DNA of 11,321 nucleotides from Chloroflexota bacterium (GCA_021813085.1 JAKAMA010000041.1:1-11321), one strand, 5' to 3'; shown: positions 1-6,380, counted from the first letter of the stretch. Numbers and translations: made by a program. The notes: a model not told the origin generated them from the letters alone.

Positions 1-10
1 CGCCCCCCGT

Positions 11-673
11 TCACTCCCGGTTGTAGCGGTTCATCGCTGCCTCCACCCCCTCCGCGATGGCGTACTCGATCACCTCGATCGCGCGCTCGACACCCGCGTC
101 CAGCAGCGCGCGCTCTTCGGGCGGCGGGTCGCTGAGCACCCACGACGCGACATCCTCCGGGTTCCACGACGGCTCGCCGCGCACGACTGGCCGGCCGATG
201 CCGATGCGGATGCGCGGGAAGCGGTCGGTGCCGGTGACGCCGATGATGTGCTTGAGCCCTTTCTGCCCGCCAGCGCCGCCCCTGGCGCGGATGCGCACCT
301 TGCCGGCCGGCAGGTCGAGGTGGTCGCAGACGACGAGCAGCTCGGCCGCGTCGTCGAGTCGGAGGCGGTCGACCAGCGCGTGCACCGCCTTGCCGCTGTC
401 GTTGTTGAAGGTGCGCGGCTTGGCGATGGCCACGCGCCGGCCTGCGATCTCGCCCTCCGCGAGCTGGTACAGCCCCGTCTTCGTGCTGAACTCCATGCCG
501 TGACGGCGGGCGAGGCGGTTCATCGTCCAGAAGCCGACGTTGCGGCGGTTGCCCGCGTACTCGCCGCCGGGGTTGCCGAGACCGACGATCAGCCGGATGG
601 CGCCGGGTCCGCGTTCTTCGTCGTCCGGGTGCGCCTGCTCTGCGCGGCCCAGCAGCCGCCGCACGAAGCTCAT
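11..673 (-). CDS. pth: Peptidyl-tRNA hydrolase (Pth family), altered active site
   Basis: Family role: hydrolyses the ester bond of peptidyl-tRNAs released from stalled ribosomes, recycling tRNA in the cytoplasm. The 220-aa protein has the Pth core from about residue 27: LIVGLGNPG (28-36), TFNNDSGKAV (88-97), CDHLDLPAG (116-124), GGAGGQKGLK (132-141) and RIRIGIGRP. A 26-residue charged N-terminal extension precedes it. Aligned by eye to E. coli Pth, Asn10 (N34), Asn68 (N91) and Asp93 (D117) are kept. Catalytic His20 is Arg (R44, in NRRNVGF), Asn114 is Lys (K138), His113 is Gln (Q137) and Met67 is Asn (N90). The ATG start is chosen because it overlaps the TGA of the upstream gene (ATGA) and has AGGA 9 nt upstream; an open frame continues upstream but lies inside that gene. 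The overlap implies translational coupling. The family call is firm; normal catalytic activity is less certain. Confidence 0.93.
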   Translation of the reverse strand: MSFVRRLLGRAEQAHPDDEERGPGAIRLIVGLGNPGGEYAGNRRNVGFWTMNRLARRHGMEFSTKTGLYQLAEGEIAGRRVAIAKPRTFNNDSGKAVHALVDRLRLDDAAELLVVCDHLDLPAGKVRIRARGGAGGQKGLKHIIGVTGTDRFPRIRIGIGRPVVRGEPSWNPEDVASWVLSDPPPEERALLDAGVERAIEVIEYAIAEGVEAAMNRYNRE

Positions 674-1440
674 CGCTTGTTCCTGGCCGGGCGCAGGGGC
701 ACGATCGCGGCCGGCTTGCGGCGCCGCCGGGGCTGCTGCACATCGCCCAGGAGGCGTTCCATCGCGTCGTCCGGCCACGGGGCGTCGGCGGCGAACAGCC
801 GCAGCAGGCGGAGATCCTCCACGACCTGCTCCAGCGTCACGTCGGGGATGCGATGCACGCGCAGACGGCGCAGCACGCGCCGCAGCCGCACGATGCCAGG
901 AGCGCGCGCCGGCGGCCGCTCCGTACGGTCCGCGGGGGAGAGCCGAGCCGCGAGCGCCGCGAGCGCGTCGGCGCCCGGCGGCAGGCCGAGCTCGTGGCGG
1001 ATCAGGGCGGTATACGGGGCTACCCCTTCGGCGGCCGCGACCTCGACGATCGCCAGGGCAAGCCGGTCGAGCCGCGGATGGTCGCTGTGGACGGGAAAGA
1101 CGTCGCCCGGCTCTACTGGCAGCGGCGTCTGCGCGAGGAGTCGACCGCAGGCGTAGGCGGCCATGCGCCGCGGCGCCAGCGTCAGCGCCTCGATGCGGTC
1201 CGGCAGGTCGAGCTTCGTGAGCTTGCCCAGCGGGTGCACGGCCGGCGAACCCGGCACGCAGATCGCCGTCGCCTCTGGCGCTCCGCCGAGGCGCGGGCGG
1301 CTCGCGAGCAGGACGATGCGGAACTCATCCGGAGGCTCGAGCGGCGGAAACGCTCGCTGACGCTCGGCGTAGACCACGCTGCCCAGGTGCACCACGCCAC
1401 GCGCGTCGTGCACCGCGAACTGCCAGGTGCGCTCGCTCAT
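670..1440 (-). CDS. Unrecognised 255-aa protein translationally coupled to pth
   Basis: I do not recognise this protein. It begins MSERTWQFAVHDARG and looks soluble, with no signal peptide or membrane segment. The first half is mixed alpha/beta in character (FRIVLLASRP, LGKLTKLDLPDRIEALTLAP); the middle is Ala/Leu-rich and helical (RLDRLALAIVEVAAAEGV, ADALAALAARLS). It then has an Arg-rich stretch (IVRLRRVLRRLRVHR) and a very basic C-terminus (PRRRRKPAAIVPLRPARNKR), which may contact nucleic acid or ribosomes; this is inference. Its TGA overlaps the pth ATG. It starts 45 nt after the cysteine desulfurase stop, yet carries its own -10-like TATCAT exactly 6 nt before this ATG, so it may be transcribed with the upstream gene or as a leaderless mRNA. 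An in-frame start 11 codons upstream would include that box and is less likely. Coding is supported by the coupling and by consistent codon use. Confidence 0.82.
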   Translation of the reverse strand: MSERTWQFAVHDARGVVHLGSVVYAERQRAFPPLEPPDEFRIVLLASRPRLGGAPEATAICVPGSPAVHPLGKLTKLDLPDRIEALTLAPRRMAAYACGRLLAQTPLPVEPGDVFPVHSDHPRLDRLALAIVEVAAAEGVAPYTALIRHELGLPPGADALAALAARLSPADRTERPPARAPGIVRLRRVLRRLRVHRIPDVTLEQVVEDLRLLRLFAADAPWPDDAMERLLGDVQQPRRRRKPAAIVPLRPARNKR

Positions 1441-1446
1441 GGGGCG

Positions 1447-1452
1447 ATGATA
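1447..1452 (-). promoter_or_regulatory. Extended -10 box for a leaderless start
   Basis: On the minus strand TATCAT is preceded by TGT (extended -10 form, TGnTATCAT) and is followed by exactly six bases, CGCCCC, then the ATG at 1440. Transcription would begin at or next to the A of the start codon. No clear -35 hexamer is seen in the GC-rich upstream sequence. The same box-to-start spacing, with the same CGCCCC spacer, precedes acpS. Confidence 0.5.
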
Positions 1453-1485
1453 ACAGGCGGGCGCCGCCCGCACGCGGGCGCGCCG

Positions 1486-2673
1486 TCAGGGAGCCGTGAC
1501 GAGCTTCGCGGCGCGCGAGCGCTCCACAACCGCCGGCAGGACTTCCAGCACGCGGTCGATCTCCTCCGCGGTCGTCTCGTGCCCGAGGCTGAAGCGTAAC
1601 GTCGAGACCGCCCGGTCGAGCGGAAGGCCAATCGCCAGCAGCACGTGGGAGGGCTCGACGCTCGTGCCGCCGCAGGCGGAGCCCGCGCTGCAGGCGATGC
1701 CCTCCGCGTCGAGATCCCGGATCAGGTCCTGCGCGTCGGCGCCCTCGAAGCTGACACTGACGTTGTTCGCGAGGCGCTGCTCGGGGTGCCCGTTGAGCGC
1801 ACTGCCGGGGATCGACGAGAGGATGCCGGACCGGAGCCGCGCCGCAAGCGCCGCCGTGCGCGCGCGATCCGCGTCGACGTGCTCCTGCGTCAGCCGGAGC
1901 GCTTCGGCGGTGCCGACGATGCCGGCGACGTTCTCGGTGCCGGCGCGGCGCTGGCGCTCCTGGCCGCCACCGTTCTGCTGCGCGAGGAACGGGACGCCCC
2001 GGCGGAGGTACAGGACGCCCATCCCCTTCGGGCCGCGGAACTTGTGCGCCGCCAGGCTCAGCAGGTCGACGCCCTGCTCGGGCAGGCGGAGCGAGATCGA
2101 GTTGGGCGCCTGCACCGCGTCGGTGTGGAACGGGATGCGCGTCCGCAGGGCCCGCGCCCGCTCGGCGACCGCCGCCGCGATCGCGGCGATGGGCTGGATG
2201 GTGCCGATCTCGTTGTTCGCGGTCATGATGCTGACGAGCGCCGTGCGCGCGGTGATCGCCTGCGCGATATCGGCGGGGTCCACGAGCCCGTAGCGGTCGA
2301 CGGGGACGTGGCTGACATCGAAGCCGAAGCGCTCGAGATACTCGCAGGCGTGGAGCACGGCGTGATGCTCGATCGTCGAGGTGACGATGTGGTCCCCGGC
2401 GCGCGCCTTCCTCTGCGCGAAGGCGACGCCCTTGATGGCGGTGTTGATCGATTCGGTGCCGCCGCCGGTGAAGACGACCTCGGTCGGGCGGCAGCCGAGC
2501 ACGCCCGCGACCGTGCGGCGCGCGCGCTGGACCGCGCTGGCCGCGTCGCGCCCCAGCGCGTAGGTGGTCGACGGGTTGCCGTACGCGGACGTCAGGTAGG
2601 GCATCATCGCATCGAGGACGCGCGGGTGCAGGGGCGTTGTGGCGGCGTGGTCGAGGTAGATGAGGCGGCTCAT
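1486..2673 (-). CDS. Cysteine desulfurase (NifS/IscS family)
   Basis: PLP-dependent enzyme of 395 aa that converts L-cysteine to alanine and passes persulfide sulfur to Fe-S cluster assembly, tRNA thiolation or cofactor synthesis. Visible hallmarks are YLDHAATTP (6-14), YGNPST (31-36), GGGTESIN (70-77), TIEHHAV (100-106), NNEIGT (153-158), HTDAVQ (183-188) and the PLP lysine K211 in AAHKFRGPKG. The catalytic loop is ACSAGSACGG with the probable persulfide Cys at C334 (SAC) and a second Cys at C328. RFSLGHETT near residue 360 completes the family pattern. Length is normal. The start is the ATG of MSRLIYLDHAATTP; there is no recognisable Shine-Dalgarno, and a promoter-like pair lies just upstream. 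It sits between nnr and the unrecognised gene. I give no symbol because nifS and iscS cannot be separated without the scaffold context: no iscU, sufU or mnmA is in the window. Confidence 0.96.
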   Translation of the reverse strand: MSRLIYLDHAATTPLHPRVLDAMMPYLTSAYGNPSTTYALGRDAASAVQRARRTVAGVLGCRPTEVVFTGGGTESINTAIKGVAFAQRKARAGDHIVTSTIEHHAVLHACEYLERFGFDVSHVPVDRYGLVDPADIAQAITARTALVSIMTANNEIGTIQPIAAIAAAVAERARALRTRIPFHTDAVQAPNSISLRLPEQGVDLLSLAAHKFRGPKGMGVLYLRRGVPFLAQQNGGGQERQRRAGTENVAGIVGTAEALRLTQEHVDADRARTAALAARLRSGILSSIPGSALNGHPEQRLANNVSVSFEGADAQDLIRDLDAEGIACSAGSACGGTSVEPSHVLLAIGLPLDRAVSTLRFSLGHETTAEEIDRVLEVLPAVVERSRAAKLVTAP

Positions 2674-2685
2674 TGGACTGGATAG

Positions 2686-2714
2686 AGCGTACCCGTGGCG
2701 CTGGAAGAAGTAAA
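2686..2714 (-). promoter_or_regulatory. Candidate promoter for the cysteine desulfurase
   Basis: On the minus strand TTTACT (2714-2709) is followed after 17 nt by TACGCT (2691-2686). This would start transcription about 5-7 nt before the ATG at 2673, giving an almost leaderless message. That fits the absence of a Shine-Dalgarno there. The hexamer matches are partial. Confidence 0.35.
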
Positions 2715-2745
2715 GCGGATCTGCGTGGGAGCCGAGACTCGTAGA

Positions 2746-2763
2746 GCGGGCGTTCCAGCCCAC
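2746..2763 (-). repeat. Imperfect short inverted repeat in the nnr-desulfurase gap
   Basis: On the minus strand GTGGGC and GCCCGC flank TGGAAC and form a 6-bp stem including one U-G pair. It lies about 50 bp from the perfect palindrome in the same gap and may be a decayed member of another dispersed palindromic family, or chance in GC-rich sequence. Confidence 0.25.
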
Positions 2764-2810
2764 GTGCGCTGCGTGCCGGTTGCTGCAAGACACCGGAGCC
2801 CGCATCACAC

Positions 2811-2838
2811 GTAGGGGCACAACGCCTTGTGCCCCTAC
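2811..2838. repeat. Perfect 12-bp palindromic hairpin (GTAGGGGCACAA / TTGTGCCCCTAC)
   Basis: GTAGGGGCACAA, a CGCC loop, then TTGTGCCCCTAC: a flawless 12-bp stem with a 4-nt loop. It lies about 70 bp beyond the nnr stop codon. No T-run follows on either strand, so it is not a canonical intrinsic terminator, though it could protect or end the nnr transcript. From memory, palindromes beginning GTAGGGGC and ending GCCCCTAC are dispersed intergenic repeats in several bacterial lineages including Chloroflexota; that match is not verified. No second copy is seen in this window. Confidence 0.8.
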
Positions 2839-2906
2839 ATCGTCGAGCGTCGCGCTTCCCGACCACTGCCGCAGACCGCCCGCCCGGTCGTGCCCCGGCG
2901 GAAGGA

Positions 2907-4526
2907 CTACGCCGGCTGGCCGGGGGGCGTGCCGCCGGACGACGCGAGGGCGTCGGGCAGCCCCGGGAACGGCGGCAGCGCGCGTACCGGGCGCCCTTCG
3001 CGGATGATCCGGATGACGCGCGGGAGCATGGGCAGGAGGTCGCTGGCGAGCAGGCCGCGGTCGCCGAGGTCGTCGCGCAGCTCGCCGCCGGCCATCCCGT
3101 GCACGTAGACGCCGCACGCTGCCGCTTCGAACGGCTCCATGCCCTGCGCCACGAGCCCGGCGATGGCGCCTGCGAGCACGTCGCCGGTGCCGGCGCTCGC
3201 CAGCAGGGGGTTCGCGTACGGGCTGATCGCTGCGCGGCCATCGGGCGAAGCGACCACCGTGTGCGCGCCCTTTAGCACGACCGTCTGGCCCCACTGTGCG
3301 GCGGCGCGCACGGCGACGCCCAGCCGGTCGTCCTGCACGTCGGCGACGCTGCACCCGAGGAGCCGCGACATCTCGCCGGGGTGCGGCGTCAGGATGCAGC
3401 GCGCCGGCAGCCGTCCGCTCCAGCCGTCGATCGGCGCGAGCGCGTTCAGCGCATCGGCGTCGACGACGCACGCGCGCACCGTGCCGGTGACGTCACGCAG
3501 CACATGGTCGACGAGCTCCCGCGTGTCACGGTCCTGTCCAAGGCCCGGGCCGATCAACAGCACGTCGTAGCCGGCGAGCGCTTCAACGATCGCCGCGGCA
3601 GGCTGCGGGCCGTCGAGCAGCAGGTACGTGGCCTCGGCGAGTGCGGGCGCGACCATCGCCTGCACGTGCGATGAGCATGCCAGCGTGACGAGCCCGGCGC
3701 CGACGCGATAGCACGCCGCCGCGGCGAGCCGGGCGGCGCCGACGTATTGCCCCGAGCCGGCGACGACCAGGACACGGCCGAACGTGCCCTTGTTGCCGGC
3801 TGCCGGACGTGGCGGCAGATGCCCGCGCACCCAGGCGGAGCCCAGTAGCTCGACGGGCAGCGTCCGTTCGGCGTCCTTCGGCAGGCCGATGTCGACGACC
3901 TGCACGGTCCCGGCGTACTCGGAGCCGGGGAGTGTGTAGAGCCCGACCTTCGCGAGGCCGAACGTCACCGTCAGGTCCGCGTGCACGGCGAGCGGGTCGG
4001 CGCGTCCTGAGTTGGCGTCGACGCCCGTCGGCAGGTCGACGGCCACGACGCGCGGCGGCGCCGGGCCGTCGAGCGCCTGCCGCAGCCGCACGAGGATGTC
4101 GGCGAGCACGCCGGTGATCGGGCGGCTGCGGCCGGTGCCGAGCAGCGCATCGACCACCAGCTCGGCCTTGCGGGTCGCTTCGTCGAGCGCGGTGTAGCCG
4201 GCGTCGGCGGGCGCGTCGTACACGGGCACGCCCAGCTCCCGCACGGCGGCGAGATGCGGGTCCGACGGGTCGCGGGCGGCGAGCTGGTAGACGACGACAT
4301 CGGCATCCCACTCCGCCAGGTGGCGCGCCGCGACGAGCCCGTCGCCGCCGTTGTTGCCCGGGCCGGCGAGGACGAGGATGCGCCGCCCGGCGACGACGCC
4401 CAGCATCAGCCAGGCCTCCTGCGCGACCGCGAGACCGGCGGACTGCATCAGCTCGTCGAGCGACGTCCCCGCCTGGACCGCCTGCTGCTCGAGCGCGCGC
4501 ATCTGCTCCGCCGTCACAAGCTTCAC
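2907..4526 (-). CDS. nnr: Bifunctional NAD(P)H-hydrate epimerase / ADP- or ATP-dependent NAD(P)HX dehydratase
   Basis: Repairs hydrated NADH/NADPH: the N-terminal YjeF_N domain epimerises R-NAD(P)HX and the C-terminal ribokinase-like domain dehydrates the S form using a nucleotide. The 539-aa protein shows the N-domain motifs GPGNNGGDG (55-63), VVDALLGTG and VAVDLPTGVDANSG. The C-domain, from about residue 230, shows NKGTFGRVLVVAGSGQYVGAA, CVVDADALNAL, LTPHPGEMSRLLG, VVLKGAHTVV and ANPLLASAGTGDVLAG (GTGD at 446-449), the nucleotide-binding and catalytic signature. The last ~25 residues are Pro/Gly-rich. The start is GTG: its codon overlaps the acpS TGA (GTGA), and MKLVTAEQMRALEQ is the typical beginning. 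The open frame runs on upstream through acpS, but no family sequence is there. acpS followed by nnr is a common bacterial pair. The fused two-domain form is normal for bacteria. Confidence 0.95.
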   Translation of the reverse strand: MKLVTAEQMRALEQQAVQAGTSLDELMQSAGLAVAQEAWLMLGVVAGRRILVLAGPGNNGGDGLVAARHLAEWDADVVVYQLAARDPSDPHLAAVRELGVPVYDAPADAGYTALDEATRKAELVVDALLGTGRSRPITGVLADILVRLRQALDGPAPPRVVAVDLPTGVDANSGRADPLAVHADLTVTFGLAKVGLYTLPGSEYAGTVQVVDIGLPKDAERTLPVELLGSAWVRGHLPPRPAAGNKGTFGRVLVVAGSGQYVGAARLAAAACYRVGAGLVTLACSSHVQAMVAPALAEATYLLLDGPQPAAAIVEALAGYDVLLIGPGLGQDRDTRELVDHVLRDVTGTVRACVVDADALNALAPIDGWSGRLPARCILTPHPGEMSRLLGCSVADVQDDRLGVAVRAAAQWGQTVVLKGAHTVVASPDGRAAISPYANPLLASAGTGDVLAGAIAGLVAQGMEPFEAAACGVYVHGMAGGELRDDLGDRGLLASDLLPMLPRVIRIIREGRPVRALPPFPGLPDALASSGGTPPGQPA

Positions 4527-4960
4527 AGCCGTCCGCGCTCCTTCAGCCAGGAGACGAGGCGCGTGCGATGCTCCTGGCGGTCGATCGGCGCGTCGTCGGC
4601 TGCGCCGACGACGGCGGCGATGGCGAGGTCGTGCGAGTGCGTCAGGCTGACATCGACGCCGCGCAGGCCGATGCGCTCGGCGCGCTGCCGCGCCTGCCCG
4701 TGCAGGTAGACCAGCGGCTTGCCGCGCTGGTTTGGCAAGATCTCGATCTCCCGCCAGGCGAGCCCGCGCGCGCCCGTCCCGAGCGCCTTCATCACCGCCT
4801 CCTTCGCGGCGAAGCGCGCCGCGAGCTCGGAGACGCGGCCGCGGCAGAACGCGACCTCTTCCGGCGTGTACACACGGTCGAGGAAGCGCCGCGGGTGCCG
4901 GGCGAGCACGCTGGCCACGCGAGCGATCTCGATCACGTCGATGCCAACGGCGTACTCCAT
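4523..4960 (-). CDS. acpS: Holo-[acyl-carrier-protein] synthase
   Basis: Transfers 4'-phosphopantetheine from CoA to the serine of apo-ACP, activating it for fatty acid synthesis. The 145-aa protein has the AcpS-type phosphopantetheinyl transferase signatures: VGIDVIEIARV at the N-terminus with metal ligand D8; YTPEEVAFC (31-39); RFAAKEAVMKALGTG with ligand E54; and VSLTHSHDLAIAAVVG near residues 95-110. It is slightly longer than many AcpS proteins because of a polar, basic C-terminal tail (DRQEHRTRLVSWLKERGRL). The start is the ATG of MEYAVGIDVIE. It has no Shine-Dalgarno, but TACAAT stands exactly 6 nt upstream, which suggests leaderless initiation. The stop overlaps the nnr GTG, so acpS is the first gene of an acpS-nnr operon. 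It is divergent from folD. Confidence 0.95.
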   Translation of the reverse strand: MEYAVGIDVIEIARVASVLARHPRRFLDRVYTPEEVAFCRGRVSELAARFAAKEAVMKALGTGARGLAWREIEILPNQRGKPLVYLHGQARQRAERIGLRGVDVSLTHSHDLAIAAVVGAADDAPIDRQEHRTRLVSWLKERGRL

Positions 4961-4966
4961 GGGGCG

Positions 4967-4972
4967 ATTGTA
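4967..4972 (-). promoter_or_regulatory. -10 box for leaderless acpS start
   Basis: On the minus strand TACAAT is followed by the 6-nt spacer CGCCCC and the acpS ATG. A weak -35-like TTCCGT (4995-4990) lies 17 nt upstream. Spacer and spacing are identical to those before the gene at 1440. Confidence 0.55.
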
Positions 4973-5020
4973 CGCGCGCGCCCGGCGGGACGGAATGCGC
5001 TCGCCGCGGCGGGCCTGCGA

Positions 5021-5026
5021 TACACT
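5021..5026 (+). promoter_or_regulatory. Possible -10 box for folD
   Basis: TACACT lies 35 nt before the folD ATG and would give a short leader of about 29 nt containing the GGAG ribosome-binding site. No convincing -35 element is visible. Weak evidence. Confidence 0.3.
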
Positions 5027-5061
5027 GGTCAGACCACCGCGCCGCTGGAGACGGAGCACCG

Positions 5062-5952
5062 ATGACCGCCGCCATCATCGACGGGAACGCCATCGCGCAG
5101 CAGGTCCGCGAGGAGCTGCGCGCGGAGATCGAGCGGCTGCGCGCCAGCGATATCGAGCCCGGCCTCGCCGTGGTGCTCGTGGGCGAGGACCCGGCGTCCG
5201 TCTCCTACGTGCGCGGCAAGACGCGCGACGCCGCCGAGGTCGGCATCCGCTCCGAGACCGTCCGGCTGCCGGCCGCGATCACGCAGGACGAGCTGCTGCG
5301 CATCGTCGATGGTCTGAACCACGACCCCCGCTGGCACGGCATCATCGTGCAGGTGCCGTTGCCGCACCACATCGACGAAACGACCGTCGCCGCGGCGGTG
5401 AAGCCGGAGAAGGACGTCGACGGCCTCAACCCTCTCAACCTGGGCCGCCTCTTCCGCGGTGAACCCTCCCTGCTGTCGTGCACGCCGCGCGGCGTCCAGG
5501 AGCTGCTGCTGCGCAGCGGCCACGACCCCGCCGGCAGGGACGTCGTCATCTGCGGCCGCTCGAATCTCGTCGGCAAGCCGCTCGCCGGGCTGCTGATGCG
5601 CAAGGCGCCGGGCGGCAACGCGACGGTGACGGTCTGCCACACAGCCACGCCCGACATCGGCGCGCACACGCGGCGCGCCGACATCGTCGTCGCAGCCATG
5701 GGACGGCCGCGCGCCATCACCGCCGACATGGTGCGCGCGGGCGCGGTCGTGATCGACGTCGGGGTCAACCGCGTGCCGGACGCGAGCCGGAAGAGCGGCT
5801 GGCGGCTCGTCGGCGACGTCGACTTCGGTGCCGTCTCGAAGAAGGCGGCGGCGATCACACAGGTGCCCGGCGGCGTCGGGCCGATGACGCGCGCGATGCT
5901 CCTCGCGAACACCGTGATCGCGGCCAGGGGCGGTCCCACAATCGCGACCTGA
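5062..5952 (+). CDS. folD: Bifunctional methylenetetrahydrofolate dehydrogenase / methenyltetrahydrofolate cyclohydrolase
   Basis: Interconverts 5,10-methylene-, 5,10-methenyl- and 10-formyl-tetrahydrofolate using NADP, supplying one-carbon units for purines and formyl-methionine in the cytoplasm. The 296-aa protein is normal length. The catalytic segment SYVRGKTRDAAEVGI has Y49 and K53 at the positions of the conserved Tyr and Lys. It is followed by IIVQVPLPHHI (94-104), KDVDGLNPLNLG (117-128), SCTPRGVQELL (139-149), the dinucleotide-binding VVICGRSNLVGKP (161-173), AMGRPRAIT, VIDVGVNR, GDVDF and the C-terminal TQVPGGVGPMTRAMLLANT. The ATG is preceded by GGAG five bases upstream, a normal ribosome-binding site, in contrast to the divergent acpS. 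A double-hairpin structure begins 18 nt after the stop. The gene stands alone as a transcription unit. Confidence 0.97.
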   Translation: MTAAIIDGNAIAQQVREELRAEIERLRASDIEPGLAVVLVGEDPASVSYVRGKTRDAAEVGIRSETVRLPAAITQDELLRIVDGLNHDPRWHGIIVQVPLPHHIDETTVAAAVKPEKDVDGLNPLNLGRLFRGEPSLLSCTPRGVQELLLRSGHDPAGRDVVICGRSNLVGKPLAGLLMRKAPGGNATVTVCHTATPDIGAHTRRADIVVAAMGRPRAITADMVRAGAVVIDVGVNRVPDASRKSGWRLVGDVDFGAVSKKAAAITQVPGGVGPMTRAMLLANTVIAARGGPTIAT

Positions 5953-5970
5953 CCGATGGGACTGCGGGAT

Positions 5971-6000
5971 AGCAGGAAGCCGGCCCTCCTGCTGCCGGCT
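5971..6000 (+). terminator. Two overlapping alternative hairpins after folD, possible terminator
   Basis: Four 7-nt words follow one another: AGCAGGA, AGCCGGC, (CC), TCCTGCT, GCCGGCT. Word 1 pairs perfectly with word 3, and word 2 with word 4, so two 7-bp hairpins share the same 30 nt and exclude each other. The second would be followed by CCTCTTC, a weak pyrimidine tail. Its place 18 nt after the folD stop suggests termination or 3'-end protection. No true U-run is present. Confidence 0.45.
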
Positions 6001-6044
6001 CCTCTTCGTGCGCCGTGGTCCACCCGATGCCAGTGACTCAGGGA

Positions 6045-6067
6045 GGAGCGGCTGGCCATGCCGCTCC
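6045..6067 (+). repeat. 8-bp inverted repeat hairpin in the folD-regulator gap
   Basis: GGAGCGGC and GCCGCTCC flank the 7-nt loop TGGCCAT, which itself contains the palindrome TGGCCA. No T-run follows. It may be a second element of the folD 3' region or a protein-binding site; its function is unknown. Confidence 0.4.
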
Positions 6068-6111
6068 CGGGACCGCCCCGCGCTCGTCGCTCCCCCGCCA
6101 AAGGGGCACCG

Positions 6112-6294
6112 ATGTGCATGCGATGCGAGCGGGGCGGCCCCTCCCGGGACCCCCAGACCAGGATTCGGCCCCCGCGCGACCGGTACGACGGCCCGCGCGG
6201 AGCAACGTGTGGCAATCTGCGAAGTTCGTCGGCCGCTGTGCCACAGTGCCTCTTGCCAACCGGTGAACGCTATTGCATGATGTGTACGTGCTGA
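6112..6294 (+). CDS. Possible 60-aa cysteine-rich small protein (two CxxC pairs)
   Basis: This low-confidence open frame starts MCMRCERGG and ends ERYCMMCTC. It has seven cysteines in 60 residues (positions 2, 5, 33, 46, 55, 58, 60), with CxxC pairs at both ends, as a small zinc-binding protein might have. Upstream, AAAGGGG sits 5 nt before the ATG as a possible ribosome-binding site; the frame is also open further upstream (ATG at 6058). The first 30 codons are as GC-rich in third position as neighbouring genes, but the last 30 fall to a weaker bias as the DNA becomes AT-richer, which argues against a real gene. I recognise no homologue. It could equally be chance reading through the intergenic region. 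Confidence 0.22.
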   Translation: MCMRCERGGPSRDPQTRIRPPRDRYDGPRGATCGNLRSSSAAVPQCLLPTGERYCMMCTC

Positions 6295-6314
6295 TTGCTA
6301 CAACAGGTGAGTCA

Positions 6315-6356
6315 GTTCGTGAAATCCAGCACATGAACCAGAAACCGTGATTCTGG
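6315..6356 (+). promoter_or_regulatory. Two adjacent stem-loops upstream of the tandem winged-helix gene
   Basis: GTTCGTG (6315-6321) pairs with CATGAAC (6332-6338), including one G-U, around a 10-nt loop. Immediately after, CCAGAA (6338-6343) pairs with TTCTGG (6351-6356) around a 7-nt loop. They share one base at 6338. They could be operators or leader RNA structure. The assignment is speculative. Confidence 0.35.
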
Positions 6357-6370
6357 ACGCCTGATTGCGT

Positions 6371-6380
6371 ATACATGTAT
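6371..6380 (+). promoter_or_regulatory. Perfect 10-bp palindrome, candidate operator
   Basis: ATACATGTAT is a perfect palindrome in the AT-rich zone about 80 bp before the regulator gene. A symmetric AT-rich site upstream of a DNA-binding protein gene is a natural candidate for autoregulation. This is inference from position only. Confidence 0.35.

Noticed and set aside
1325..3241. Very long minus-strand open frames (638 aa and similar) over the cysteine desulfurase and nnr
   Set aside because: They are Arg/Pro/Ala-rich shadows of the real frames, with no recognisable domain. Long antisense and off-frame openings are expected in DNA this GC-rich.
4527..5093. N-terminal extension of nnr reaching back across acpS
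   Set aside because: The extra residues match no YjeF sequence and lie within acpS in another frame. The GTG start overlapping the acpS stop fits the family.
5971..6000. An H-type pseudoknot after folD
   Set aside because: The stem order would allow the topology, but the crossing loops would have zero length, which is not sterically possible for two 7-bp stems. Alternative hairpins are the better reading.
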